NCBI GenBank assembly: GCA_963662175.1 | Contig: OY759218.1 | Location: 23,582,051 to 23,646,050, forward strand | Direction: 5' to 3' | Origin: Aradus depressus | Lineage: Eukaryota; Arthropoda; Insecta; Hemiptera; Aradidae | Length of the DNA: 64,000 bases | The notes under the pieces: generated by a model | Database searches by the model: none | Seen by the model: the letters and a program-made list of their open reading frames with translations, nothing else | Told to the model about the DNA's origin: nothing | Translations under genes and position numbers: made by a program | In this document: positions 33,830-47,000 of the stretch, in pieces | Numbering within the stretch: position 1 is the stretch's first letter | Layout: every line of letters starts with the position of its first letter

Positions 33830-34045
33830 ACTTGGGGTTTTCAAAAACTCTAATAATTACCGATGTAATGATTCTATCGACACAAAATTTTGTATGAGGA
33901 TTCAAAATGTATACAATCTGCGTAAATCAACTATTGATTTTTAGTCAAACCGGACGTTGGTTTTATAGGGAGAGCAAACACTTAAATGATTGATTCGTCC
34001 TGGCGAAGTACATTATCGGTGATTCACCAACATTTTAAATTTATT
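33830..34045 (+). repeat. Repeat A copy, right arm of an inverted pair
   Basis: Plus orientation, starts in the CTCTAATAATTACCGATGTA section and ends ATCGGTGATTCACCAAC. The inverted pair with a 40-bp spacer could fold. Confidence 0.75.
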
Positions 34046-34273
34046 TGAAACCGAATTTGGAAGTGAAACTTCTTTTAAATCGTTGTGCCTCACGAAAACC
34101 GATCTATAATTTCGTTCATGACGAATGTAAAACGGAATAATATAATCAGCTGTTCATTTCTTTATCCGTTATAATATTTATATTAATTAAAGCTATTGTT
34201 TCATTTTTAGAAAATTCTTCTGTAAACTCTGTAACTGACAATGAACGAAATATAGTAATAATAACGAAAATAT

Positions 34274-34360
34274 ATAAATGGGGCCGTGCGGGCTCGAGCG
34301 TACGGTTTTGAACGCATGGTCACACCACGATTGCGGGTTCAAATCCCGTCCGTAAAAGAG
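34274..34360 (+). other. tRNA-like SINE head, other family
   Basis: GGGCCGTGCGGGCTCGAGCG, then GATTGCGGGTTCAAATCCCG with a perfect B box (GGTTCAAATCC). The A box is poor and there is no clean cloverleaf, so I read it as a SINE head or tRNA pseudogene. Confidence 0.5.
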
Positions 34361-35320
34361 TTTTAATTCATAGATAGAACTCTCTCCCGGGGCCATGGAT
34401 GTTGTGTAAATAACTAATAACACCGTTGTAAAGGCATAGCTAATATGCAGAATTCATAAGGCAAGAAAAAAAATAAATAGAATACATATGTCAAAGGAAC
34501 GAGATCTGAATTTGGCTCCCCTCTCCCACTCTTAAATATAAACTGGACCATGAAATAATAGCAATTGAAAAAAAAAAAAAAAAAACATTCTTTGAAAATG
34601 TTTTTATTATAGAATCAAAAATGAAAAATGAGCAATTTGACTTATAATGATGAAATAAAAATGTAACACAACATGAATTGATCCATATGACGATTTATAA
34701 TCCAGGCATCTTCCTATAGACAAAATTGAATATATGAATAGTCATCTAATAAAAATTTCTTGTCTGAAAAAAAATTAAAATTGAAATAAACTTTTTTTCC
34801 AATGATGGACATGTGCGGCTACTCATCTCACCATTAGATAGGACCGTTCGTCCCTGAATATAACATTGCTTTCTTAAATTTTATAAATTAATTTTTCCAA
34901 TTCAATTATACCTTTTACCGATGCATCCTATTTACCAATTATGGAAAAAAATAGTTATAGCAAACAAAAGAAGATTCACTTGGAACGTGCGGATCCTGTG
35001 AACTAATTTCCACACCAATTTTTCTTATTTGTCGTTACTTTTGTTTCATTGGAAGTACATATGAACTGTTGATTTTCAGATCTGTTCCGTTAATCGAATC
35101 TCTGCTGTACTTTTAACTTTTTAGGTTACTTCACATTAGCATTATTTTTTTTTGTTACCTACCAACAATTTAGTGTCTCTATCCTTTCTTCGTCAAAAGG
35201 AAAGCCCTTGTTTCACTTGGTCAAACAATAAAGTGATAGTAGAGTGTTTTTGTGATTGTGTAAGCCATAAATGTTCTAGTGGAGGTTGGACAAGGAATGT
35301 TGGGATCTATTGGCAAGGAC
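34361..35320. other. No recognised feature
   Basis: AT-rich sequence upstream of BLTP3. I see no promoter element I can defend. Confidence 0.4.
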
Positions 35321-35335
35321 GGTCGTTAGTAGTGC

Positions 35336-35990
35336 TGCCAGGTGTGCCGGTTTCCGACCACCCGTTCCGCCATCACTCTAAGCGGGACGCAAAAAGTTCC
35401 ACTTTTCAACGATGAAGCGATGCCCTTATAAATAACATGGTTAAGTTTTGTTTAGAACATTTTTATGTTACTCTTCCCACTATCTATTCTGAATATATTT
35501 ACATTATTTTACCCCTATTTGTAAGTTCTTTATTATAAAAATCTCATTTATTGAAAATGTCATTTTCAAGTAAAGCGTTTGGACATCAATTGTTATATAT
35601 ATTTTCAATGAGATTTATTCATACTCTATTTAAATAATTGTATACATTTATTTATTATTTTCTTGTTATTTTATTCTTTTTATGTTTTATAAAATAAGTC
35701 TATTGTCAATTTTCAGATACTAACTTACTGTTAGAGTTTGAATGAGAAACTATTTTATGTTATCTGTTCATTGTATTTCATAGGCTTAACGGTTGATTAT
35801 ACTTCATAGATTTAATTCATATCCTAGAATTTACTTACACATTATTTATAGGTACTACTTTTATTTGATTGTATCTGGTCATTCAAATTTAAGTAATTTA
35901 TTTTAAGAAAATTATATTAAAGGGCTTTAAATTATTATTTTGGAGATTATATGATGTCCGGATCTTTGGCAAATTACACCTGGCAACCCT
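35336..35990. mobile_element. Possible DNA transposon with short TIRs
   Basis: AGTGCTGCCAGGTGTGCCG on the left and, reversed, AGGGTTGCCAGGTGTAAT on the right. The target duplication is uncertain (GTTA-like). No frame inside. Confidence 0.35.
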
Positions 35991-36009
35991 GGTTATGATT
36001 AAGGACAAA

Positions 36010-36258
36010 AGGTTGAAATATTGGGTAAAAATGAACTCGATATTCGTCATGAAGGAGGAGAGGACTATGCTGGAAGGATGCCATTGATGACTAGACAGCT
36101 GAGCCCTGGCTCCAGCTATATGGACATAGGAGAGGACCTTTTGCAGACTCCGTGATCGTCTGGAGCCGCTGGGAAGTAGGGCAGAGGATTGTCCTAGTAG
36201 CGGTGTGGACGGTGCACTCGCTGTAGTTGGCGGGGTGCTCACACTTGTATTGATTAAG
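36010..36258 (+). pseudogene. Coding-like block of unknown identity, two frames
   Basis: Frame one is open from about 36004 to a TGA at 36152 and includes HEGGEDYAGRMPLMTRQ and LSPGSSYMDIGEDLLQ. An overlapping second frame goes on with RDRLEPLGSRAEDCPSSG and a hydrophobic stretch, GALAVVGGVLTLVLIK, up to a good splice donor (AAG then GTAAAT at 36259). The base composition is coding-like and clearly different from the flanks. It could be an exon with an indel, a decayed gene copy, or a non-coding 5' exon of BLTP3. I do not recognise the protein. Confidence 0.4.
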
Positions 36259-36413
36259 GTAAATGTACTTTACATTATAGTAGTTAGTGGAAAAATAAAC
36301 AATAGGCTTTAATATTTTTCAAATTATTTGCTAAGAAAGTTAACTTGTCTTATAATTGTTGTATAGTTCAAATTATAGTTGTCGGTTCTGAAGGTATACA
36401 TATTATATCCAAG

Positions 36414-36712
36414 AGGATGCCGGTAGCTCAAGGATAGCGTGCTAGCCTACTGAGCTCAAGATCGCGGGTTCGAAACCCGCGAGGCCCATAGGTTCTTTAT
36501 CTGGGAGGTGAAAAAACCTTGAGCATGCCGTCCTTCGTATGGGATGGTCCCGCGCCTGTGCGATGTCAGGTACTCATACCATAGGTAAACAAACCTAGAT
36601 AGGCAAAATTTACGATTCCACAGTAGAGTCGGGCTCATGTCCACCAGAGCGACGAGAGTTCTCTGGTAGTAGGCGATATGACTTTGTAGTTAAAGCCCGG
36701 GCATGAGTCACA
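36414..36712 (+). mobile_element. tRNA-derived SINE (family B), full length
   Basis: Best copy of the family: A box GGTAGCTCAAGGATAGCGTG, B box GGTTCGAAACCC, body, and end GCCCGGGCATGAGTCACA. It sits about 500 bp upstream of the BLTP3 start codon. Confidence 0.9.
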
Positions 36713-37210
36713 ATAATCAACTAACTATTATATCCAATGTTAAATTGGTTTCTAACCTTACTGTGAAAATTGTACTTTAAACAAATTTTATTTATCTAAA
36801 ATGAAAATAATATATTATTTTATTTTTTTGGTTAAATAGTATAACAAATGAACACTATTAATAATAAAATGTCATGATAGGGGTTTTCCTAGAGTGATCC
36901 GAAATGACAGATATATGATAACTTTTGGGAGGTAATTCTTCTGTTATGAGCTTGCAAAATAAGTTCTTAGAATGTAACCTAATTTCGAGTGAAACCTCCA
37001 AGAGGAAAGTGTTCGTTTTTAGTTGGGCAATGCTCATAAAATATGTTTTATCGTTTTTATGACATTTCCTACATATGTGTGCTATTTAAGATATTAAAAT
37101 ATTGTTTTGTTTCGTAGTATAAATTATGGATGACCTTTATCCTCGAGTTATTGAAATTAACACCACAAGTAAATTTATGTAAATGTGTTTCCCTTTAGTT
37201 CACTACAGCT

Positions 37211-37254
37211 ATGGTGTCATTGATTAAAAATCAGATTTTGAAACATCTATCTAG
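37211..37254 (+). CDS. BLTP3: BLTP3 exon 1 (residues 1-15)
   Basis: Codes MVSLIKNQILKHLS plus two bases of Arg15. Donor AG then GTATGT. The coding exon is preceded by a likely 5' UTR acceptor (TTTCCCTTTAG ending 37198). Confidence 0.9.
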
Positions 37255-38460
37255 GTATGTGCTTACTTATCTCATTTTTATCTACTTTAGAAGTTTGAAG
37301 ATTTTTTCGTTGTCTAATCATTATAATAAACAATTACATATTATTATTAGCAATTTTCTTCGGATAGACCCAACAACTTTTAACCCGAAAAAATATCGTG
37401 GATAAAAAGTTCCTTCATTTTTCAAGTGTATTATCCTGCGAAAAACCCTTTTCATTTTGCTATGAAAAATAAAAGTTTTGAAGTTACATATTTTGGACAC
37501 AACTGAGAACATGGACCAAACCAAGATATCTCCGTCGTAGATATTACATTTAAACATAATATAAACTAATATAATAAATATCCCGTTTAAAATATACTTT
37601 TGAAATATCTATCATTACGAAAATCAAAACCTGTTATCAAATTTACATTAGTCATTGTAATCTATTTCTACATTTTCTTTTTTGGTCTACAATAAATGTT
37701 AAAAATATTAACTAACAATTTCGTTTATTATAAAGAACGCGACTAAAACAAACTCACTAAGATGCATAGCATAAATTATGTTTTATGAAGAGTACTAGGG
37801 TACTCTCCCTCAATTAAATATATCTTATTTATTATTTATAGCTCCCAGGATTTGCTTAGTTTTATTGGGTCGAAAATAAGTATCTGGTGTTTACTTAAAA
37901 AATATCAGGAATTACAATTTATCAACTAATGTTAGTCCTGGGAAGTAAGTTAGTCGATATTAACTTGTTTATATTAAAATAACATAAAACGCGTTATTCT
38001 TGTCCAACTAAAAGGTCTTATGATACTAAGTTAATATTTTGACATTATTTTCAGGTTTACGAAAAACTTATCTCCCGATAAAATAAATGTAAGTACATTT
38101 AAGGGGGAAGGTGAGCTGAGTTCTTTGGAGCTGGATGAGATCGTCCTCACAGACCTATTGGAGCTGCCCTCGTGGGTCCGGCTCACCAGTGCCTGGTGCA
38201 ACAGGGTGGCATTCAGGATCCAATGGACCAAACTGAAGAGTGTCCCCATCCTCATTGTAAGTATAACCGTACTAACTTTCTTTAAATATGAACTTCTTTG
38301 TTAACCCGAAAGGATCGACAATCAAAAAGGTTCTGATAATTATTTACTATTCACTTGTCACCTCTGATATTTTTCATACTAAAATATGTTGATCTTTACA
38401 CCTCTGTAATAAAAGAGCAATTATATAAAAAATGATGTATAGAAAATAAAATATGTATAT

Positions 38461-38556
<96 letters not shown>

Positions 38557-41500
38557 TGATTCTGAAAAACAGAAAATTTGGTAAGCCAGGAAACGGATTC
38601 TGCGAGCAAATTTTTCGCACACTATCGTCCTCTTTTGTCCTGAATAATCTATTTGGTGCACAGGCTCTTCGAATGGAAGGGAAACACTTTGGCCTCTGAT
38701 AGGAAATTACATTTTAGCATGGGTGTGCAAACCCCCTGTTTCTGAGTTACATAGCAGGCATGTTAATTATGGAATAAATGATTTTATGAGACGTTTTGAA
38801 GATTTTCCAACAATTCTGTTGCCATGGATATTTTTCAGATGCAGGTTATAGCTCAAAATCCCCCTTTTTTTTGTAGCCCAGGAGCCTGAAGGACTTGAAA
38901 ATGATAGAGTGGGAGTGCAAATTAGTTTATAGGAAATATATAAATAAAGTATCAAGATCGTAGAGGGGTAGAGTAGATCCTTCAGAGCGACTATGTTATT
39001 CTGTTTGTACCTCCATCGTTATACTTCACACATGCTCTTCATGATGCAGCTATCTTTTATCGAAATGGTGAAACTTGATTAATTCGTCATTATCACATCA
39101 GCGTACATTTCCATTCTACACTGCCAGGATGTGTTTCCACTTGTTATACATACTGCTTCATGCTTTCCGAATAATAGCCAGAGTTGGTTACCCGTTCGAA
39201 AAAGGAGACAATTTCTAAGCTATGTTTCGTGGCTAAGTGAGAGTGTACTCATCTGTTATAAGAATGACTACTATTGGACGGGGCTACCTGCTCTCACCTT
39301 ATCTCATATCTCTGACCGTGAGGTAGCAGTTGTATTGGTTATTTCAAGGACTTATAAGTGAGAAGCGGCGAAATTTGCGGAATCACTTTTTTTTTGTAGT
39401 TAGAAAAGTATAAAATAGTTTAATTTGTAGGATATACCGTTTTCTGTAAATTAAACTTGATGAATGACTTTTTTTTTTTTTAATTCAGAATATAGCAATG
39501 AGTTGTAAATACATGGATGAAAATAATGGGTGGATAGGCGAGTTACCAAACATTTAATGGTCATTATGGTCATTACTTTCGGTTGCGGACTTCACATCAA
39601 AATCCTTTCCAACCAAGACATCCTGTTTCTTAACAATGGACTTCCTATGTGTTCTTTGAACATCCTGGCCTATGTGGAAAACACGACACCTGGCCATCAA
39701 CAACTCTACGGATGTCGGGTTTCTACTCCGCGCCAATGTACCTAACGTCTTTATTTGAAATCAGACTAATACAACTATTATGTTTTAAAATATTTAAAAA
39801 TATACGACTTGCAAAACATTATCATATATATCTATGTCCAATTTTTAATCATCATAATAAAAAGAAAACGAATTAATCCCTTCCTTCTTTGGAATGGATA
39901 CATAAATACAAAATACATAAATAAAACTTATCTATAACTACCTACTACTAATAAAAAAAATATAACGCAGTCTTATTGTCATGTCTTTGTCTCTAATTTG
40001 TCCGTCTGTCTGTCTGGTTGACCTGATTAGGTTCGGACTGAATTTGCATTATTTTAAAATTTGACCAATATGAAATTTCACAAGGCCTAAACTGAAATAG
40101 AATATATTTTTCTTACGAATACCTCGCCGAATTAGGTCTTCCATTTTGTCGTCCGTCCGCCTATAAATATTTTTGTAAATCTTTACTGTCTGTCTGTTTT
40201 CGTTTATTCTTTTTACTTTCTTTCGTCTGTTTTTCTTACTGTTTTGATTTGTCTGTCTCTGTTTTCTAAAATTTATTCTTAATTAAATTTATAAAATATT
40301 TATTCCTACTTCGCAAATCTTCTAATTTAACTGTTATAATATTCTTCCTAATTTTCGCTGGAATAACTTTCTCCGTGATTTCGATTACTTCCTGTATCAA
40401 AACCTCAGTTTCCTCTTTGCCATTAACTTCTACTTCCATCGGAATTTCTATTTTGTCGACAACTTCTATTTTGTCCATAGCTTCCTCCGCGTTTTTATTC
40501 TCTTCATCGGACACTACGGCTATTTCCCTATCACCCGGTGTTTCTATTTTCGTTTCTACCCTCTTTCTATTTCTACATTCTTCCCTAAATTCTAAACGTT
40601 CCTTTCCACTTTTCTCTATAAATTCTAAATGTTCTTTGTGATTTTGTTCCATTTAATCAGTCAAATATTCCCTTGTCTTGCGATTTTGTGCCGTCAGATT
40701 ACTCTCCAAGTCAGCCATTTTTCCCCTAAATTCGCGAGTTTGTTCATTCATTTTTTCTAACATCAATTCTACGAATTTGTCTATCCCACTTACTGAACCT
40801 GCACTTGTCTCCAACATTTCCCCTGTCTTGGAAAGACTCGCGGTTCGTGATCTAGTCCCCGAACAAACTATTCGAAATTTCACCATTATAAATGTATATA
40901 GGCACAATATTAAAATTAAATAAGAAAACAAAAGTTATCAAGATGCACACTATATATCAAAATAATACTATTAAATATTGTATTTTGCATTGTTCCTCAT
41001 GCTAACTTAATTTTTCCTGTTGTCTTGATCGTCGCGAATTTACTTTAAAAAACTTAGGACGTAAAATATCCATAACAAGGGATGCCAATTTGTAAATATT
41101 ATTGTTAACAATTGTATTAATGCCCCTAATTTTGGGTATTACACAGGATAAAAAATAGTGAAAAGTGGTGTTTGTTTCACGTGTGTAATTGCAACCGTCT
41201 AGATGGAAATAGGGCGTCGCACTGAAGTTGGGCTCTCCTGTATATGATTTTTTAAATCAAGTAAGAAGTATTTACTTTATAGCTGTGGGTTCGATGAACC
41301 ACCTCTTGGGAATATCTGGAATTGGCAGTTATGGTAGGCTAGGGTTAATTTCCTGTCATCGCCCAAAGTTCCGTCCATTCACTCGCACACCCTGTATGTA
41401 TCTATTTATTTTCTTTCTCTTTTTTCCAGTCTTTGGATGAAGTTAAGGTGGAGATAGAGACATGTGAGGAGCTGCGGTCCCTCTCAGCACAGCAGGGGCT

Positions 41501-44022
41501 CTCCTCCTACGCTGCCTCTAAGTACAACTTCATCAATAAAGTTATCGATGGGATGACTATCACTGTTAACGTTGTTGCTATTACATTCAAAAGTCCGGCT
41601 TTCACAGCTTCTGTTCAGGTGAGCATTTTTTTTTATAAATTTCTCTTAGGTGGTCCATGGTTCCTAGGGTGACCATATTTCGAAAACACCAAACCGGGAC
41701 ACTAAAAAAAACGAAAGAAGTGACCCTTAACAATTTAAATTGTATTCCTTTATACATGTCTGTCAAAATACTGGATGCCAAATGGAAACATTTTTGTCGA
41801 TTTATGATTGCTAGCGTCTGTAGAGAATCCATAAAAATTATTTTTTTCAATAATGATATTAATATTTTGAAGATAATGTGGAGCAATAATTGATTTCATT
41901 AATGCAGTCGTCTTGGTTCGTGCTGACGAAAATTTACTGAAATTACTGAATCTGAGTATAAAACTTTTATTAACTTATTATTGCAATCTGTACTGCGAAA
42001 TGTAAATATAATGATGTTTAATTGTATGATATGCAGTAGTCAATTCAGCTGCATTTATTTTATATTCTTCATCGGAACTAGGTTTGCTAAAAAAAGAATC
42101 TACTGTTCGTGAAGAACTTGCAGTTGATATGTTGCAAATATGCTTTTTCGACTTTAAGTGGTCCTTAATATCTGCTCGACCGCCATGCCTAATACTTATA
42201 AAGGACATATGTACATTCTGTATCCATACCAAGGACATACTGTATCCATAACATACATACTCCTCTACGTGTCTACGTTTTCTTATGAACTTCCATTCTT
42301 TCGAGTACATTTACATTTATACGTACATTTACGCTTCGGCATTTCAAGGGGTCTAAAATTAAAATAGTAATTAATGAAATTTAATTTTATATTAATTTTC
42401 TAACTTATTTAATATACAAACCAATTATCAATTTACAAAATAGGGAACATATAATTTTAATGTGGATTGAACGAACTTGATTGTTAAAAATTAGGTTAAA
42501 TTTAAAAATTATTTAAAAAAGGAAAAAACATACCTTATTACGCTAGGAGTCGGAAAACTGGCGTTTCGAGTCTTGAGCAAACAGTGTACTCTCAAAAGAT
42601 GCAAAGCTTTGACCAAGGCGCTGTTATCTGTACGAAAGCGATCAGCAAAGTGAAAAAACATACGAAACACAGGTTCATTACCCCCACTACTGTATGACCA
42701 GCGCCACAAGGAAAATGTAAACAAGTACGTTAGTGTGCTTAAGCTTACAACCACTTACATCTGTTTCGTAAAACGAGTGAGCTGCTTGCTCACGAATAGC
42801 AGTATTTTTTTCGAATACGAAATTTGGAAAATATGTAAAACCGGGACAATAGATCGTCCCAAAGACATTTTTCGGGACGCCGGGATAGAGTACCTAAAAT
42901 CGGGACAATCCCGGAAAACCGGGACGTTTGGTCATCCTAATGGTTCCAAATATATAATAACTATATTTTAAAAATATAAAGAATCTACTTTCGAAGTCTC
43001 TAATTTGGCCTACCCAGTTTAGTTAGGGTAGGGGTCTTTAACGAGTACCTGAAATCGTACAGGCTCGGGACCATCGTTTAACGTTACATGCTTTTTTACT
43101 CCTCAGATTTAAAAGAAATATATATAAGGGCCTTTCAGGTCGCGATATCGCGCACAGTAGGCAAGGAAGCTACCTCTGTGCCATCGGCGACCACACTTTT
43201 TATTATAAGCTTAAAGTAATAATTTAATTTATTACTTGTAAGATATATATAATATTATATATTTTTATGTATAATATATAATATATTTATATGTATATTT
43301 TTTTTTCTACTTTTTATTTTTGTGTTATGGTTACTACAATTTTAATTTTTTCCTTTATCAAAGGTCATATTTTATTTTATATAATTTTGAATTGTTTTTG
43401 TTTTCTAGTCGCTTGTTCTATTTCTATTAAAATGCGTGACCAAATTTATTTTTTTAATACTATTTGATAATAATATTTATTTTGTAAAAAATACCCCATT
43501 CATTGCCATAAAGGTTGTATTCTTTAGTGCAATAAAAAGTTTATCTATCTACTTAAAAAAATTAATTTTATATGAGTTTAAGTTTTATTTTCCAATCTAA
43601 GAAATGTATCAATTGCTCAAACTTAGCTTTTAAAATAAAACGAATTATATACAACGCAGTACTCAAGCCTATGACGAATTAGACTTGAATTCTGGGGTTC
43701 TGGCAATGCTTCAAATCTTCAGCGCATCCAATCCCTGCAATCCGAAATCCTTCGTACAGTAGCCAATGCTCCCCATATTACGTCTCCATAAAATCCTTGA
43801 CACCGATCATAACGTACCTTCTGTCAGAGAAGTAGCTAAATCCACAGTGACAGTGACTAGTTACAAATGTGAGCAACTCAGTGAAGAAACTAGATAGTGT
43901 CATCACTGGGTAATTTCTCCTCTCATGACATTCTGACAATGCCACATTTTACTATTTTAGAACATTTGTTTGGTGTATACATATTTTTTACATAGTTGTA
44001 AATTAATATCTATTTGTAAAAA

Positions 44023-44074
<52 letters not shown>

Positions 44075-47000
44075 CTTGTTGTGTGAGGGTTTTGGCTTTT
44101 TGCACAGGATTTATTAATATAATTTAATTAATAATTTGCATGTTACTTTTATTCATATATTTTTTTTGCTTTTAGGTTATGAGAATTTTGGTGGAATCCA
44201 AGACTCCCGATTGGAAAAAAGATGAACTTCCGAAAACAAGACTGAAAGATTCTAGTAAAGAGCAAGTTTTAATATTTAAAGGTTTGGAGTGGCAAACTTT
44301 GCGACTGGAAGCGAGTTCGACCAAAGACAGCGAGCTGCCTCCTCTCAGACTGCTCACCAACAAAGCAAGATGTAGACTTACTATCAAGAAACGGATATCA
44401 GGTCCTCCACATATACTACTTACATTCCTTCAAGAAATTACAGCAATATTTTTGACTAACTTTACTAGTATTTCTTTGACTATGATTGCTTTAACTACGA
44501 GGTCATATCGCCTACTACCAAGGCGCACTTTCGTCGCTCTGGTGAACATGAGCCCGATTCTTCTGAGAGAGTCCTAAATTTTGCGTACCTACTTAGGTTA
44601 CCTAGGGTAGGGGTCCTTAACAAATACCTGACATCGTACAGGCTCGAGACCATCGCTTAACGTCCTATCCGAAGGATGGTGTGGTCAAGGTTTTTTCACT
44701 TTACAGATAAAAAAACCGAAAGGCCTCGACCGGGTTTGGAACCGCCGATCTTAAGCTGAGTAGGCTAGCACGCTACCGGCACGCCGCGGCGTCCTCATGT
44801 TGTCCGGATTCGAGCCCTCATGATTCACACTTTCGAACATGCCTCATACCACAATTTCAGGAAATGAGTGTGACACAATTGTTTGTAGAATTTATGTTAT
44901 TAATGTTTTGTATTTTAACTGTTCACGGTTAACAACCCTGAAAAAAATATGTAATATTTTTCTTTACCTGTGGAAAGTAGGCTAATTAACTCAGTAAGTT
45001 GTTTCTTTTGTATGTGTTTCAGATTGCTTTGTTATGGGCTGCAAGTTGCTTCTGTTGTTGGAGGATCTTCTTTGGGTTCTGACAGATTCTCAACTGAAGG
45101 CTGTTCTCCATTTTGTTGAATCATTGTCAGGCCTCGTTCAGAAAGCAAATGAGACTACTCGTATTAAAAAGGCTGCTAGAAAATTGGAGGTATGATTAAA
45201 ATAAAAAATTATACTCGTAAAACTTGGGACTTCCTCCTTCCACTTTTTCTATTATTTCTAATTTAAAAAAATATGTATTCTTCAGGTTTTCTAAGTATTT
45301 TAATGAATGAAGCATAAATCACTATCCTAAATATTATTATATTATTAACAGTATTATTAGTAACATCATCATTGGTATAAAACGTGTAACATATTACTAT
45401 TATTACATGGTATAGCGATTATAAACAGACTGATCTGAGTCCTAAGCTAACACCGTCATTGTCCCCTCTCATATTGCTCATATAATTAATTTCATGTAAT
45501 TTCCCTGAGTTCTGCTCGCGGTCAGATAGCCTCTGTTCTGGAGACCTCCCAGTCCCGAGATTACCATCCCATCTCCTCTCTCACTTCTATGATATATCCC
45601 AGTTTGATTAGGGTCGTCCCTTTGGTACACCCTAACCCTGGCCTCTCATCTTAGAGGGATCTCCTTAGACAAAAACCTTTTCTCGAGATGTCTCTGACTC
45701 TTCAATGATGAACCTCCATTTTCTCTTTATCTCTTCTATAGAATAAAAAGGTAAAATGAAATTTTTAAATGAGTCTTTTTAATTTTTAAAGTTGCAGTAA
45801 AAGTCTTTGCATTGTTTCTTTATTACGTTTTGGCTCTCTTTTATGACATATGTTTTTAAAATTACTTAGAAATAAATGGTATCGATTTAATCAATTAATT
45901 GAAACATTCAAAATAATAAAACAAATAAATAAAACATGTGGCATCCAGCGTCAGCGATGGCCGGCCTGGTAGAGATAGGCCGGTTTTAGTCTGTCGATGG
46001 CCACCGTCAACGCTTTCCCCGCTGATGGTGCAAGAGTTTCAGGCGATGTAGAACCTCGAAGGGACCGTCGTAAGGGGCCTAGAGCGAAGCTTTCACGGCA
46101 TAGTGTCGGACAAATACGTGTGAGCAGTTCTGCAGATCCTTCGGAATGTAGGTCTGACGAAGACTACAGTGGTGGCTGGCGAGTGCTGGTCGCATCTTGA
46201 TCATCATCTGGCGGAGTTGTGCGACGTATTCGTAATCTGAAATCGGCTCTCGATCAGCTGGAGCTTCTGCTATCATATCCCCAGGTAGACGAAGGGTTGC
46301 TCCATACGTGTACTCGGCCACCGAGGCGCCCATGTCCTTGTACAGTGCCTCTCTCAGGCCTAGCAGTACCCTAGGCAACACCTCGGTCCAGCTGGGGTTA
46401 TCATGACACCTGACCGCCACACTCAGAGTTCTATGCCACCTTTCAACTAAACCGTTTGCTTGCGGATGGTAAGCAGTGGTTCTAATTCTCTTCGTGCCCA
46501 GCAGCCGACCGAGAGCCGAAATCAGGCCGGACTCAAACTGGCGAACTTGATCAGTAGTTATCCGGTCTGGCACGCCGAAGCGAGATACCCAGCCAGCGTA
46601 AAATGACGGTCTCCGCATCAGCACAGTCCATGGGAAGAGCTTCTGGCCACCTCGTGTATCGGTCTACGCAGGTTAGACAATAGCGGTGGCCCTGCGACCC
46701 AGAATGTCAACATGGACATGTCGGAAGCGATCGTCGGGAGATGGTAATTCAGCCAAAGGGGCCTTATTGTGCCGATGTATTTTCGCCCGCTGACAGGCTG
46801 GGCACCGTCTTGCCCACTCCGCATAGTCTTTCTTCAAATTGGGCCACACGAAGCGTCCTTATACCAGATTGGAGGATGAAGACAATTCTTGGTTCAGTTG
46901 TCTTTCTTTCTTTCTTTTTCTGTACAACTGTTTCAATTTCTTTTTATGACCTGTCCTCAGTTTGCTCCTAGTCAGTTCGTTTTCATATTCATGCGTTGAT

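Noticed and set aside
34274..34360. Functional tRNA with a good B box
   Set aside because: The A box and acceptor stem do not pair. It is better read as a SINE head or pseudogene.
36441..36482. tRNA gene near 36420-36490
   Set aside because: The A and B boxes are part of a SINE head: the same body follows in all copies, and no clean cloverleaf is seen.
39554..39745. Overlapping plus and minus frames in BLTP3 intron 2 as a nested exon
   Set aside because: Both are short, and neither shows a recognised motif or convincing splice sites.
45420..45740. Pyrimidine-rich segments at 45420-45740, 50510-50755 and 57700-57990 as one repeat family
   Set aside because: They share style (CTCCT, CTCTC, ATCTCC) and a similar order of phrases, but I could not establish convincing alignment by eye.
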